Source: Sporomusaceae bacterium FL31 (GTDB taxonomy: Bacteria > Bacillota > Negativicutes > DSM-1736 > Dendrosporobacteraceae). Taken from it: 63,085 nt of DNA. The position numbers and the translations under genes were made by a program. The stretch lies in the NCBI GenBank assembly GCA_003990955.1, contig BIFV01000009.1:1-63085 (forward strand). Reading direction: 5' to 3'. This document shows positions 27,788-35,250 of this stretch, piece after piece. Positions within the stretch are counted from its first letter, which is position 1. Each line of letters opens with the position of its first letter. Below the pieces are notes generated by a model. It was not told where the DNA came from and made no database searches. It saw only the letters and a list, made by a program, of their open reading frames with translations.

Positions 27788-28013
27788 TATTTTTTTGTTG
27801 GACTTGCGCGGGGAGCCTTGTCCTTATCCAGTCGTCTTTTCCTTAGACACATTAAGAAGGTTGGACAAGGGAACAATTGTTGAAATTCTTGCTGATTGTC
27901 CTCAAAGTTTTATATCGGTTCCCGAGGAAGTGATTAAGGCGGGGTATGAGATGGTTGAGCCGCCGCAGAAGGTTGGGCCAACGTTACGATTTTTAGTAAG
28001 AATACCAGAGTAA
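27768..28013 (+). CDS. TusA/SirA-like sulfur carrier (TsuB-like)
   Basis: 81 aa. LRGEPCPYPV holds the conserved CPxP cysteine of the TusA/SirA/YeeD fold that accepts persulfide sulfur. Overlap with the YeeE-like gene and the ribosome binding site GGGAGGAC within it indicate a transporter/carrier pair that hands sulfur into the cell. It is far shorter than the two-domain YedF protein. Confidence 0.9.
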   Translation: MSKQKFNIFLLDLRGEPCPYPVVFSLDTLRRLDKGTIVEILADCPQSFISVPEEVIKAGYEMVEPPQKVGPTLRFLVRIPE

Positions 28014-28041
28014 ATAAAAAGAATTTCAGTTAAGAATAAGG

Positions 28042-28080
28042 AACTGTCCATGGCCTTTTTGAGGTGTGGACAGTTTTTTA
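28042..28080 (+). terminator. Intrinsic terminator after yeeE-tusA
   Basis: AACTGTCCA (28042-28050) pairs with TGGACAGTT (28067-28075), followed by TTTTATT. Confidence 0.82.
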
Positions 28081-28141
28081 TTGATTCATATCATTTTCTG
28101 CATGCTAAAGCCATAAGTGACATAGAATGTTTTAAAATAAC

Positions 28142-28201
28142 TAGAACGGTATACAAATGGGTACTATGATACGGATAAGTGCGTACTTGCTTTAAAGCAA
28201 G
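28142..28201 (+). promoter_or_regulatory. Promoter and operator region of the flavoenzyme operon
   Basis: Possible -35 TAGAAC (28142-28147), 17-bp spacer, -10 TATGAT (28165-28170). TAAGTGCGTACTTG (28176-28189) follows; the same 14 bases occur upstream of the AEC transporter at 50941-50954. It runs into a perfect 16-bp palindrome CTTGCTTTAAAGCAAG (28186-28201). A winged-helix redox regulator (HxlR or MarR type) is a fair guess; none is encoded here. Confidence 0.5.
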
Positions 28202-28262
28202 CTTTAAGATAGCATGATATTATTAGTATTCTACAGGGAAATATAAGGATGAGGTGAGTATT

Positions 28263-28844
28263 GTGAAGGTAATCGCATTTAATGGCAGTCCACGTAAAAA
28301 TGGCAATACAGCCCAAAGTATTCAAATTGTGTTTGAAGAATTAGAAAAAGCAGGGATTGAGACAGAATTGATTCAACTGGGCGGACGAAAAGTTTTTGGC
28401 TGTCTGGCCTGCGGCAAGTGTTGGGAAACACAAGATAACCGCTGTATTCGAAATGATGATGATATGAATACCTTTATTGCAAAAATGCAAGAGGCAGATG
28501 GGATTATCATTGGGTCGCCAACTTATTTTAGTAATGTTTCAACAGAAGTTAAAGCATTAATCGATCGCTGTGGCTTTGTGTCTAAAGCCAACGGTGGGGA
28601 TATCCTGCGCGGTAAAGTAGGCGCAGCGGTCGTGTCAGTACGTCGTGCAGGCTCAACATTTACTTATTCAGCAATTAATTTCTTCTTTGGCATTGCCGAA
28701 ATGGTGATACCAAGCTCCAGCTATTGGAATATGACGCTGGCATTGGAACCAGGTGATGTTCAAAAGGATGAAGAAGGTAAGGAAACTTTTCGGACGCTGG
28801 GTAAAAATATGGCTAAATTACTTCAGCAAATTAAACATTCGTGA
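28263..28844 (+). CDS. Flavodoxin-fold NAD(P)H-dependent FMN reductase with Cys motif
   Basis: 193 aa. The FMN phosphate loop is FNGSPRKNGNT. CLACGKCWETQDNRC is the Cys cluster typical of iron-sulfur flavoproteins and related reductases, and GSPTYFSNVSTEVKALIDR is the second FMN contact. I chose GTG 28263 because GAGGTG lies 6 nt upstream; GTG 28254 falls inside that site. First gene of a redox operon with an old-yellow-enzyme and a nitroreductase. Confidence 0.87.
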   Translation: MKVIAFNGSPRKNGNTAQSIQIVFEELEKAGIETELIQLGGRKVFGCLACGKCWETQDNRCIRNDDDMNTFIAKMQEADGIIIGSPTYFSNVSTEVKALIDRCGFVSKANGGDILRGKVGAAVVSVRRAGSTFTYSAINFFFGIAEMVIPSSSYWNMTLALEPGDVQKDEEGKETFRTLGKNMAKLLQQIKHS

Positions 28845-28870
28845 ATGTTCATTGAATAGGAGGTAGCGTA

Positions 28871-29866
28871 ATGGCTTATTTGCTCAAACCTCTACAGAGT
28901 GACTTATTGTCACTGCATAATCGGCTGGTGATGCCCCCCATGGCAACGGCAAAATCTGATTCGGATGGTAAAGTGAGTTCGGCTATTCTCGACTTTTATC
29001 AGGAAAAGTCTGCTGGCGGGCAGCTTGCGTTGGTGATTGTTGAACATAGCTTTGTTCAGCAGTCCGGCAAAGCCAGCGCGAATCAGCTTTCTGTTGCAGA
29101 TGATAGTGTCATAGCGGGATTAGAACAGTTGGCAAACGTGCTGCATCGCAATGGTGTTAAAGCCGTCATGCAAATTAATCATGCAGGAAGTGCCACCTCT
29201 GCAGAAATTACCGGAACTAACCCCGTTGGACCTTCGGCGATTGCCAATCCACGGAAAGGCGGAGTTCCCCATGAACTCACCCAACAGGAAATCTATGATC
29301 TTGTCACTGCTTTTCGGAATGCGGCCAGCCGTGTTAAGGCTGCCGGTTTTGATGGTGTTGAAATTCATTCGGCTCATGGCTACCTTCTTAATCAGTTTTT
29401 TTCGCCGCTTACCAATCAGCGGACTGATGACTATGGGGGAAGCGTAGAAGCGCGCATTAGAATTCATCTGCAAGTCATCGAAGCAGTCAGACAGGCAGTG
29501 GGGCCGGATTATCCGATTTTGCTTAGACTGGGGGCAGCTGATTTTGTCGAAGGCGGTTCAACCATTCAAGACAGCCAAATTGCTGCTCGCGAATTTGAAA
29601 AAGCAGGTATCAACATGCTTGACATTTCTGGCGGCTTTTCTGGTTATATTAATCCTGACAATAATCAACCAGGCTATTTTTCCTCGCTTAGTGCAGCAAT
29701 CAAAGAAGTTGTGTCCATTCCGGTTATCTTAACTGGGGGAATTACCACAGCTCAGGCAGCTGAAGAATTATTAGCAGCCGGCAAAGCTGATCTGATTGGT
29801 GTGGGCCGGGCAATATTGCAAGATTCACAGTGGGTAAAAAACGCAATTGCCGGCATTCAATCTTAA
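28871..29866 (+). CDS. Old yellow enzyme family NADH:flavin oxidoreductase
   Basis: 331 aa FMN TIM barrel of single-domain length (YqjM-like). It contains NRLVMPPMATAKSDSDG at the N-terminus, the catalytic His segment QINHAGS, and the signature HGYLLNQFFSPLTNQRTDDY. It likely reduces activated C=C bonds of enones or quinones. 27 nt after the FMN reductase, behind AGGAGGTAG. Confidence 0.92.
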   Translation: MAYLLKPLQSDLLSLHNRLVMPPMATAKSDSDGKVSSAILDFYQEKSAGGQLALVIVEHSFVQQSGKASANQLSVADDSVIAGLEQLANVLHRNGVKAVMQINHAGSATSAEITGTNPVGPSAIANPRKGGVPHELTQQEIYDLVTAFRNAASRVKAAGFDGVEIHSAHGYLLNQFFSPLTNQRTDDYGGSVEARIRIHLQVIEAVRQAVGPDYPILLRLGAADFVEGGSTIQDSQIAAREFEKAGINMLDISGGFSGYINPDNNQPGYFSSLSAAIKEVVSIPVILTGGITTAQAAEELLAAGKADLIGVGRAILQDSQWVKNAIAGIQS

Positions 29867-29902
29867 TGTAGGAATTATTCGGCATGACAAGGAGGCTTGG
29901 AA

Positions 29903-30469
29903 ATGTTAACAAACGAAGTCTTGGATACCATTAAAAACCGTCGCAGTATTCGCAGCTTCACTGGGGAACAAATTAAAGAAGCTGAACTGCAAGTCATTCT
30001 GGAGGCAGGCCGTTATGCTCCTAGTGCTGGAAATCAGCAGCTTTGGCATTTTACTGTCATACAAAATCAAGAAATATTGGCCGCCATCAGTGCTAGTGCC
30101 AAAGAAGTTGTAGCTCAGTTTGAGCATGAACATCTTCAAAAAATGGCTAAAAATGCAAAGTTTCATGTGTTCCATAAAGCTCCAACCGTCATTTTAATAT
30201 CCGGAAAAGAGGATGGCATGGTGATTGAAGCTGATTGTGCTGCAGTTACCCAAAATATGTTGCTGGCTGCCGAATCACTTGGAATAGGCTCGTGCTGGAT
30301 AGACTTTGCGCTTTTTGCCTTTGCTAGTCCAAAGGGAAGTGAGTATCAACAGCAATTGGGAGTGCCAGCTGGTTATAAGCCCTTTCATACCGTGGCGCTA
30401 GGCTACAAGAAAGTCGAAACATTGACTGCGCCTGTACGCAACGAGAATGTAGTCAACTATATCAGATAA
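29903..30469 (+). CDS. Nitroreductase family protein
   Basis: 188 aa. The FMN-binding N-terminus IKNRRSIRSFTGEQIKE and GRYAPSAGNQQLWHFTV is diagnostic. AAESLGIGSCWIDFA is the second conserved region. The start is ATG 29903 with AAGGAGG 7 nt upstream; TTG 29897 is too near that site. Third gene of the flavoenzyme operon. Confidence 0.9.
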   Translation: MLTNEVLDTIKNRRSIRSFTGEQIKEAELQVILEAGRYAPSAGNQQLWHFTVIQNQEILAAISASAKEVVAQFEHEHLQKMAKNAKFHVFHKAPTVILISGKEDGMVIEADCAAVTQNMLLAAESLGIGSCWIDFALFAFASPKGSEYQQQLGVPAGYKPFHTVALGYKKVETLTAPVRNENVVNYIR

Positions 30470-30482
30470 TATTTCACTGGTG

Positions 30483-30537
30483 TAATAAAGACAAATCCCC
30501 TGGGTTCCGCGGAACCTCAGGGGATTTGTCTTTATTA
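30483..30537. terminator. Bidirectional terminator between nitroreductase and LysR gene
   Basis: A 26-27 bp stem with one bulge (arms about 30483-30508 and 30511-30537). Its right end contains the stop codon of the minus-strand LysR gene. A T/A-rich flank on each side fits use in both directions. Confidence 0.8.
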
Positions 30538-31437
30538 CAGCGGCGCAGAGGATATTTTATTTAGAGTTGTAAATAAGTTTAAAAAATGCCGAGCCGGAGC
30601 TGAGAGATAGCGGCTTCGCAGCCAGATGACGGCGGCGGTTGTGTCAATACAAGGATTGGTGATGGTTTTAAATACTAAGTTTGTGGTAGGAATTAACCCA
30701 ATGGCGGCACGCGGTACCACCGCAATGCCGACCCCAGCGTCAGCCCAGGCGAGAATTGGCATAATGTCATCACTGCGACACAACAGGCAGGGGTTAAATC
30801 CGACTTGCTGGCAATGCTCGGTAATCATGGGTTCATACTTCCGGTGGATCATCAGTGGTTTTTCGGCTAAATTCCTAAGCTCGATTGAATCTGGCTGTCC
30901 GTCTGAATACTCAGGTGCGTTTTTATGAATGGCAGCTACCAAAGGTTCTTTGGGCAGTTGGATCGACTCATAGGTGTCGACATCAAACGAAAAACGGACC
31001 AATCCGATTTCAATTAAGCCTCCGTTTAACAGTTCAATAATTCTTACAGATTCGCCTTCCCATAGCTCGAAATTCAAATGAGGATAATGATTCCGAAAAA
31101 TCCGGGCAACTTTTGGCAGGATGGTTACACCGGAAGAGGAGGCTGTGCCGATTGCTAAGGTTCCATAACTGCCTGATTCAATTTCTTTAATTTCCCGAAC
31201 TGTAGTATCTACCAGATTTAATAATTGCTCAGCCCGGTTACGCAGCACCTTCCCCGCTTCAGTCAATTGAATTTTTCGATGTCCGCGCTCAAAAAGCTTG
31301 GTACCCAGGAAATCCTCTAGCTGTTTCATTTGGCGGCTCAAGGGAGGTTGGGCGATATGCAGCCGTTGTGCGGCAGTGGTAATATTACCTTCTTGAGCAA
31401 TGGTAAGAAAATACTTCATTTCGCGCAGCCCGATCAC
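30535..31437 (-). CDS. LysR family transcriptional regulator
   Basis: 300 aa, standard length. The N-terminal HTH is MKYFLTIAQEGNITTAAQRLHIAQPPLSRQMKQLE (shortened here: GNITTAAQRLHIAQPPLS), and the rest is a periplasmic-binding-like effector domain. GTG 31437 is the start, behind AGGAGGATAAC. It is divergent from the hydrogenase operon (273 bp between starts) and convergent with the flavoenzyme operon, so either could be its target. Confidence 0.9.
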   Translation of the reverse strand: MIGLREMKYFLTIAQEGNITTAAQRLHIAQPPLSRQMKQLEDFLGTKLFERGHRKIQLTEAGKVLRNRAEQLLNLVDTTVREIKEIESGSYGTLAIGTASSSGVTILPKVARIFRNHYPHLNFELWEGESVRIIELLNGGLIEIGLVRFSFDVDTYESIQLPKEPLVAAIHKNAPEYSDGQPDSIELRNLAEKPLMIHRKYEPMITEHCQQVGFNPCLLCRSDDIMPILAWADAGVGIAVVPRAAIGLIPTTNLVFKTITNPCIDTTAAVIWLRSRYLSAPARHFLNLFTTLNKISSAPL

Positions 31438-31588
31438 ATGGTTATCCTCCTAAGAAAATAGTGGTGTTTCTTGATAGTGCTTTTGATCATTCCATGGCCA
31501 ACTAGGCAATTGGCTAAGGGGTAACTCAAACTTGGCAAGAGTTGTTTTATATATACCTAAAAAGTATGGATGATAAATATTATTAGTA

Positions 31589-31618
31589 TTATTAGTATGG
31601 CAGCAAGTTTGCTATAAT
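31589..31618 (+). promoter_or_regulatory. Likely promoter of the hydrogenase/formate dehydrogenase operon
   Basis: A perfect -10 TATAAT (31613-31618) with a weak -35 TTATTA (31589-31594) at 18 bp. The weak -35 suggests an activator, possibly the divergent LysR protein. An AT-rich direct repeat TATTAGTAT lies at 31580-31600. Confidence 0.45.
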
Positions 31619-31709
31619 TGTAATCTAGTAAGCTGTTTTAAGTCAAATGATTGGCTGAGAAAAGCTAAGAAAGTACACAAATCGCAGTCATGATTGTGGG
31701 GGATTTTTC

Positions 31710-32261
31710 TTGAAAAATGATTTGAATGCATTTGTGGCAGCCGATCCGAGTAAGTGTATCGGTTGCCGGGTGTGTGAAATTGCCTGCGCTGTTGCTCATT
31801 TGGATAAAACGGTCAAAACAGTCGGCAGTCTTAATGCACCGCTTCTACCCCGCTTGTATCTGGTGAAAACACCTGAGACTACTATGCCGGTCCAGTGCCG
31901 CCATTGTGAAGATGCTCCCTGTGTCAAAAGTTGCCCGGTTTCGGCTATCAACCGGCGTGATAACAAGATTATGATGGCCGAGCAGCGCTGTATTGGCTGT
32001 AAAAGTTGTCTGCTGGCCTGTCCGTTTGGGGCAATCGAACTGATCGCTGTTTGTCCGGATGATCGCTCCAGGGATTACAATGTTGTTGCCAGTAAATGTG
32101 ATCTGTGCAGCGGAAAACTAAATGGGCCGGCTTGTGTTGCCGCATGCCCTTCTCAGGCGCTTCGATATGTGAATATTGCTGAAGAAAGAAAATGCCGACA
32201 GCTTCATGCTGCCACCAAGGCTGGTAATTTTATTAAGGAATTCAGAGCTAGGGAGGGGTAA
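31710..32261 (+). CDS. Four-cluster ferredoxin-like electron-transfer subunit (HycB/HydN type), first copy
   Basis: 183 aa with 16 cysteines arranged as four [4Fe-4S] motifs, including CIGCRVCEIACAVAH, CRHCEDAPCVKSCP and CIGCKSCLLACPFGA. Proteins of this type (HycB1-4) connect formate dehydrogenase and hydrogenase modules in the HDCR complex. TTG 31710 lies 7 nt after GGGGG. It is followed after 1 nt by the [FeFe] hydrogenase gene, so translation is coupled. Confidence 0.88.
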   Translation: MKNDLNAFVAADPSKCIGCRVCEIACAVAHLDKTVKTVGSLNAPLLPRLYLVKTPETTMPVQCRHCEDAPCVKSCPVSAINRRDNKIMMAEQRCIGCKSCLLACPFGAIELIAVCPDDRSRDYNVVASKCDLCSGKLNGPACVAACPSQALRYVNIAEERKCRQLHAATKAGNFIKEFRAREG

Positions 32262-32262
32262 C

Positions 32263-33645
32263 GTGAAGCATTCATTGATAAAAATAGATGACGAGTTATG
32301 TACCGGGTGCCGCCGCTGTGCGGCAGTTTGTCCAGTTGATGCGATTGAAGGCAAACAGGGACAGCCACAAATGATTCATTCAGATAAATGCGTCATGTGC
32401 GGGCAATGCGTGCAGATATGCAGCGGATATGCTTCACTTTTTGAGGAATATGAAACACCGCGGGATCAGAAAATGCGAGAACGACATATGCCGCCGGCAG
32501 TGAATGAGCCGTTATTTGCCGCTTATCATACCGGGGATTACCCCAAGGTGAAGGCTGTTTTAGACAATCAAAACGCCTATACCATGGTGCAGTGTGCACC
32601 AGCAGTCCGGGTTGCGATTGCGGAAGAATTTGGCCTGCCGTTAGGCAGTCTTGTTCCTGGCAAACTAGCGGCAGCTTTACGCCGGGTTGGTTTCTCACGG
32701 GTTTATGATACCAATTTTGCTGCCGATCTAACCATTATGGAAGAAGGGGCGGAGCTGGTCCAGCGTTTGACCAAGGGTGGAACACTGCCCATGTTCACGT
32801 CCTGTTGTCCGGCTTGGGTAACCTTTATTGAGACTCGCTATCCTGAACTAGTGAAGCATTTATCAAGCTGCAAGTCACCTCAGCAAATGGCGGGAACTAT
32901 GTTTAAAACGTACGGGGCACAACTGGATGGGGTCACTGCCGATCAGGTGTATAGTGTTGCCGTGATGCCCTGTACCTGTAAAAAGTTCGAAGCCGAGCGT
33001 CCTGAAATGAATTCAAGCGGTTATCAGGATGTGGATGCGGTTTTAACAACCCGGGAACTGGCCTACCTAATTAAAGAAGCAGGAATTGATTTTCATAGTC
33101 TTCCTGAGGAAAGTTTTGACAACCCCTTGGGAATCTATTCGGGGGCCGGAACCATCTTTGGCGTTACAGGAGGTGTCATGGAAGCGGCTATTCGGACAGC
33201 CTATGAAATGATTACCTCAAAAAAATTGGACAATATTGAGCTTATTCAGGTTCGTGGCAGTCAAGGTAGACGCCAGATTGTGTTAGATTTAGGCACTATG
33301 AAGCTCAAAACCGTGGTCGTATCAGGCTTGAAACATGCTGTGCCCATCTTGGAGAATCTCAAGAAAGGCATCGCTGATTTTCACTTTATGGAAGTTATGA
33401 CTTGTCCGGCTGGCTGTGTGAGTGGGGGCGGGCAGCCCAAAATGCTGTTACCGGTTGATTGTTTGGCCTCACATCAAAGGCGTACGGCAAGTACCTATCA
33501 GCATGATGCTGAGCTGCTTGTTCGAAAATCTCATGACAATCCGGCCATTAAAGCCATCTATCAGGAGTTTCTTGGCGAACCGCTTGGCCATAAATCCCAT
33601 AAATTATTGCATACCCATTATCATGTCAGCCATCCTGATCACTAA
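32263..33645 (+). CDS. hydA2: [FeFe] hydrogenase catalytic subunit (HydA2-like)
   Basis: 460 aa from GTG 32263 (GGGAGGGG upstream; the earlier in-frame ATG 32176 lies inside the preceding gene). Two N-terminal [4Fe-4S] motifs (CTGCRRCAAVCP and CVMCGQCVQIC) precede the H-cluster domain, whose three signatures are intact: TSCCPAW, MPCTCKKFE and EVMTCPAGCVSGGGQP. It oxidises H2 or reduces protons. The short N-terminus without a [2Fe-2S] domain and the neighbours fit the HDCR-type HydA2 rather than a bifurcating HydA. Confidence 0.92.
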   Translation: MKHSLIKIDDELCTGCRRCAAVCPVDAIEGKQGQPQMIHSDKCVMCGQCVQICSGYASLFEEYETPRDQKMRERHMPPAVNEPLFAAYHTGDYPKVKAVLDNQNAYTMVQCAPAVRVAIAEEFGLPLGSLVPGKLAAALRRVGFSRVYDTNFAADLTIMEEGAELVQRLTKGGTLPMFTSCCPAWVTFIETRYPELVKHLSSCKSPQQMAGTMFKTYGAQLDGVTADQVYSVAVMPCTCKKFEAERPEMNSSGYQDVDAVLTTRELAYLIKEAGIDFHSLPEESFDNPLGIYSGAGTIFGVTGGVMEAAIRTAYEMITSKKLDNIELIQVRGSQGRRQIVLDLGTMKLKTVVVSGLKHAVPILENLKKGIADFHFMEVMTCPAGCVSGGGQPKMLLPVDCLASHQRRTASTYQHDAELLVRKSHDNPAIKAIYQEFLGEPLGHKSHKLLHTHYHVSHPDH

Positions 33646-33683
33646 GCTTAGTGTAAGAGTGGAATAAGGGAAAAGGTGAAAAT

Positions 33684-34664
33684 ATGCTAGATCGGTTTGG
33701 ACGGAGTATTGATTATTTACGGATTTCAGTAACTGACCGTTGTAATTTCCGGTGTGTCTATTGTATGCCGCCACAGGGCATTGAATTATTAGATTCAAGC
33801 GAGATCCTCACCTATGAAGAATTATTGCGGATTATCACCGTTCTGGGACAGGTTGGTGTAAATAAAATACGTCTTACCGGCGGAGAACCACTGGTGAGGC
33901 CGGGGATTGTCGACTTTATCCGCAGGGTAAGTTCAATTAGAACGGTAAAGGATATTGCTCTGACAACCAATGGCAGCTTATTGGCGGGGATGGCCGGAGA
34001 CCTTAAGCAAGCTGGTCTTCAGCGTGTCAATATTAGCTTGGATACCATTGATGCACAACGTTTTGCCGCAATCACGGGACGGGACAATTTAGCACAGGTG
34101 CTTGCTGGGCTTGACCGGGCCGTTGCTGTCGGGTTTAGCCCGGTCAAGTTAAATGTTGTGCTGACAGAGATGTTGAGTGAGCAGGATATTATCTATTTTC
34201 TAGACCGGGTATACCAGTCACCGGTAGCAATACGGTTTATTGAGTATATGCCAATTGGCCGTCAATCCATCAAGTCAGCCAGCCTGATCCATGCTGTTAA
34301 AACTAAACTCGAACATGTAAGCAGTGGTAAACTGCAGCCAGCAGTAGCTGTGCAAGGCAGTGGGCCGGCACGTTACTACCGGTTGCCGCAGGCTCAAGGC
34401 GTTTTCGGATTTATCACTCCTATGTCAGAGCATTTTTGCCATAAATGTAATCGGATTCGGCTGACTGCTGACGGTAAAATTAAACCCTGCTTATTGTCCA
34501 ATGTAGAACTGGACATTAAGCAGCTCATGCGCTCCGGCTGTGGTGATCAGGAAATTTTTCAGCGTTTTGTTCAGGCGATACTGGAAAAATCCCACCAGCA
34601 TGATCTGAGTGATCAGCAAGGCAATGGCGAATTTACCCGCGCAATGTTTCAAGTTGGCGGCTAA
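33684..34664 (+). CDS. moaA: GTP 3',8-cyclase MoaA (molybdenum cofactor synthesis)
   Basis: 326 aa. The radical-SAM motif CNFRCVYC (Cys 20, 24, 27), LTGGEPLVR, the C-terminal cluster motif CHKCNRIRLTADGKIKPCL and the terminal GG tail are all present. It catalyses the first step of molybdopterin synthesis from GTP. It sits between the hydrogenase and the formate dehydrogenase subunit genes, whose enzyme needs Mo/W-bis-MGD, so it is a cofactor gene dedicated to the operon. Confidence 0.95.
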   Translation: MLDRFGRSIDYLRISVTDRCNFRCVYCMPPQGIELLDSSEILTYEELLRIITVLGQVGVNKIRLTGGEPLVRPGIVDFIRRVSSIRTVKDIALTTNGSLLAGMAGDLKQAGLQRVNISLDTIDAQRFAAITGRDNLAQVLAGLDRAVAVGFSPVKLNVVLTEMLSEQDIIYFLDRVYQSPVAIRFIEYMPIGRQSIKSASLIHAVKTKLEHVSSGKLQPAVAVQGSGPARYYRLPQAQGVFGFITPMSEHFCHKCNRIRLTADGKIKPCLLSNVELDIKQLMRSGCGDQEIFQRFVQAILEKSHQHDLSDQQGNGEFTRAMFQVGG

Positions 34665-34692
34665 ACAATAAATGGTTGCAGGAGGTAATGAT

Positions 34693-35220
34693 ATGAATGA
34701 TTTTGTGATTGCAGATCCCGAAAAATGCATCGGTTGCCGTACTTGTGAAGTAGCTTGTGTAATGGCGCACGGTAATCAATCGCTGGAGAGTCTGACTGTA
34801 GAAACTTTCTCGCCGCGTTTGAAGCTGGTTAAGACCATCAACATCAGTATGCCGATCCAATGCCGGCACTGTGAAGACGCGCCCTGTGCCAGAGTATGTA
34901 CTGAACATGCCATTCAGCAAAGTGGCAGCTCGGTCCAAGTGATTGCAGGAAAATGTGTAGGTTGTAAGGCTTGTTTAATGGCTTGTCCTTATGGTGCCAT
35001 TGATCTTGTGATCAAGCGTGTGACTGATGGAGAACATTCGACAGCCGTTGATGCAGTAAAATGTGACTTGTGTCAAAGTACCCAGGGGGAGCCTGCCTGC
35101 ATTAAGGTTTGCCCGACTAAAGCCCTGTATTTGATTGATGGAGCAAAAATTGCTGAGCGCTTGCAGAATAAAAGAAAGCGAGCTGCTGGCAGCGCTGCAG
35201 GTATGCCTGGTAGTTTATAG
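34693..35220 (+). CDS. Four-cluster ferredoxin-like electron-transfer subunit (HycB type), second copy
   Basis: 175 aa. A paralogue of the protein at 31710, with the same four-cluster layout (CIGCRTCEVACVMAHG, CRHCEDAPCARVC, CVGCKACLMACPYGA, CDLCQ...CIKVCP). ATG 34693 follows GGAGG by 7 nt; the earlier in-frame GTG/ATG codons lack a site. Two different HycB subunits beside HydA2 and FdhF match the subunit set of HDCR complexes. Confidence 0.88.
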   Translation: MNDFVIADPEKCIGCRTCEVACVMAHGNQSLESLTVETFSPRLKLVKTINISMPIQCRHCEDAPCARVCTEHAIQQSGSSVQVIAGKCVGCKACLMACPYGAIDLVIKRVTDGEHSTAVDAVKCDLCQSTQGEPACIKVCPTKALYLIDGAKIAERLQNKRKRAAGSAAGMPGSL

Positions 35221-35250
35221 TACGTTTAGATCTTAAGGGAGGTTAGTGAA

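Noticed and set aside
32176..32262. ATG 32176 as start of the hydrogenase
   Set aside because: It is inside the preceding ferredoxin-like gene; GTG 32263 has GGGAGGGG in front and gives the expected N-terminal cluster domain.
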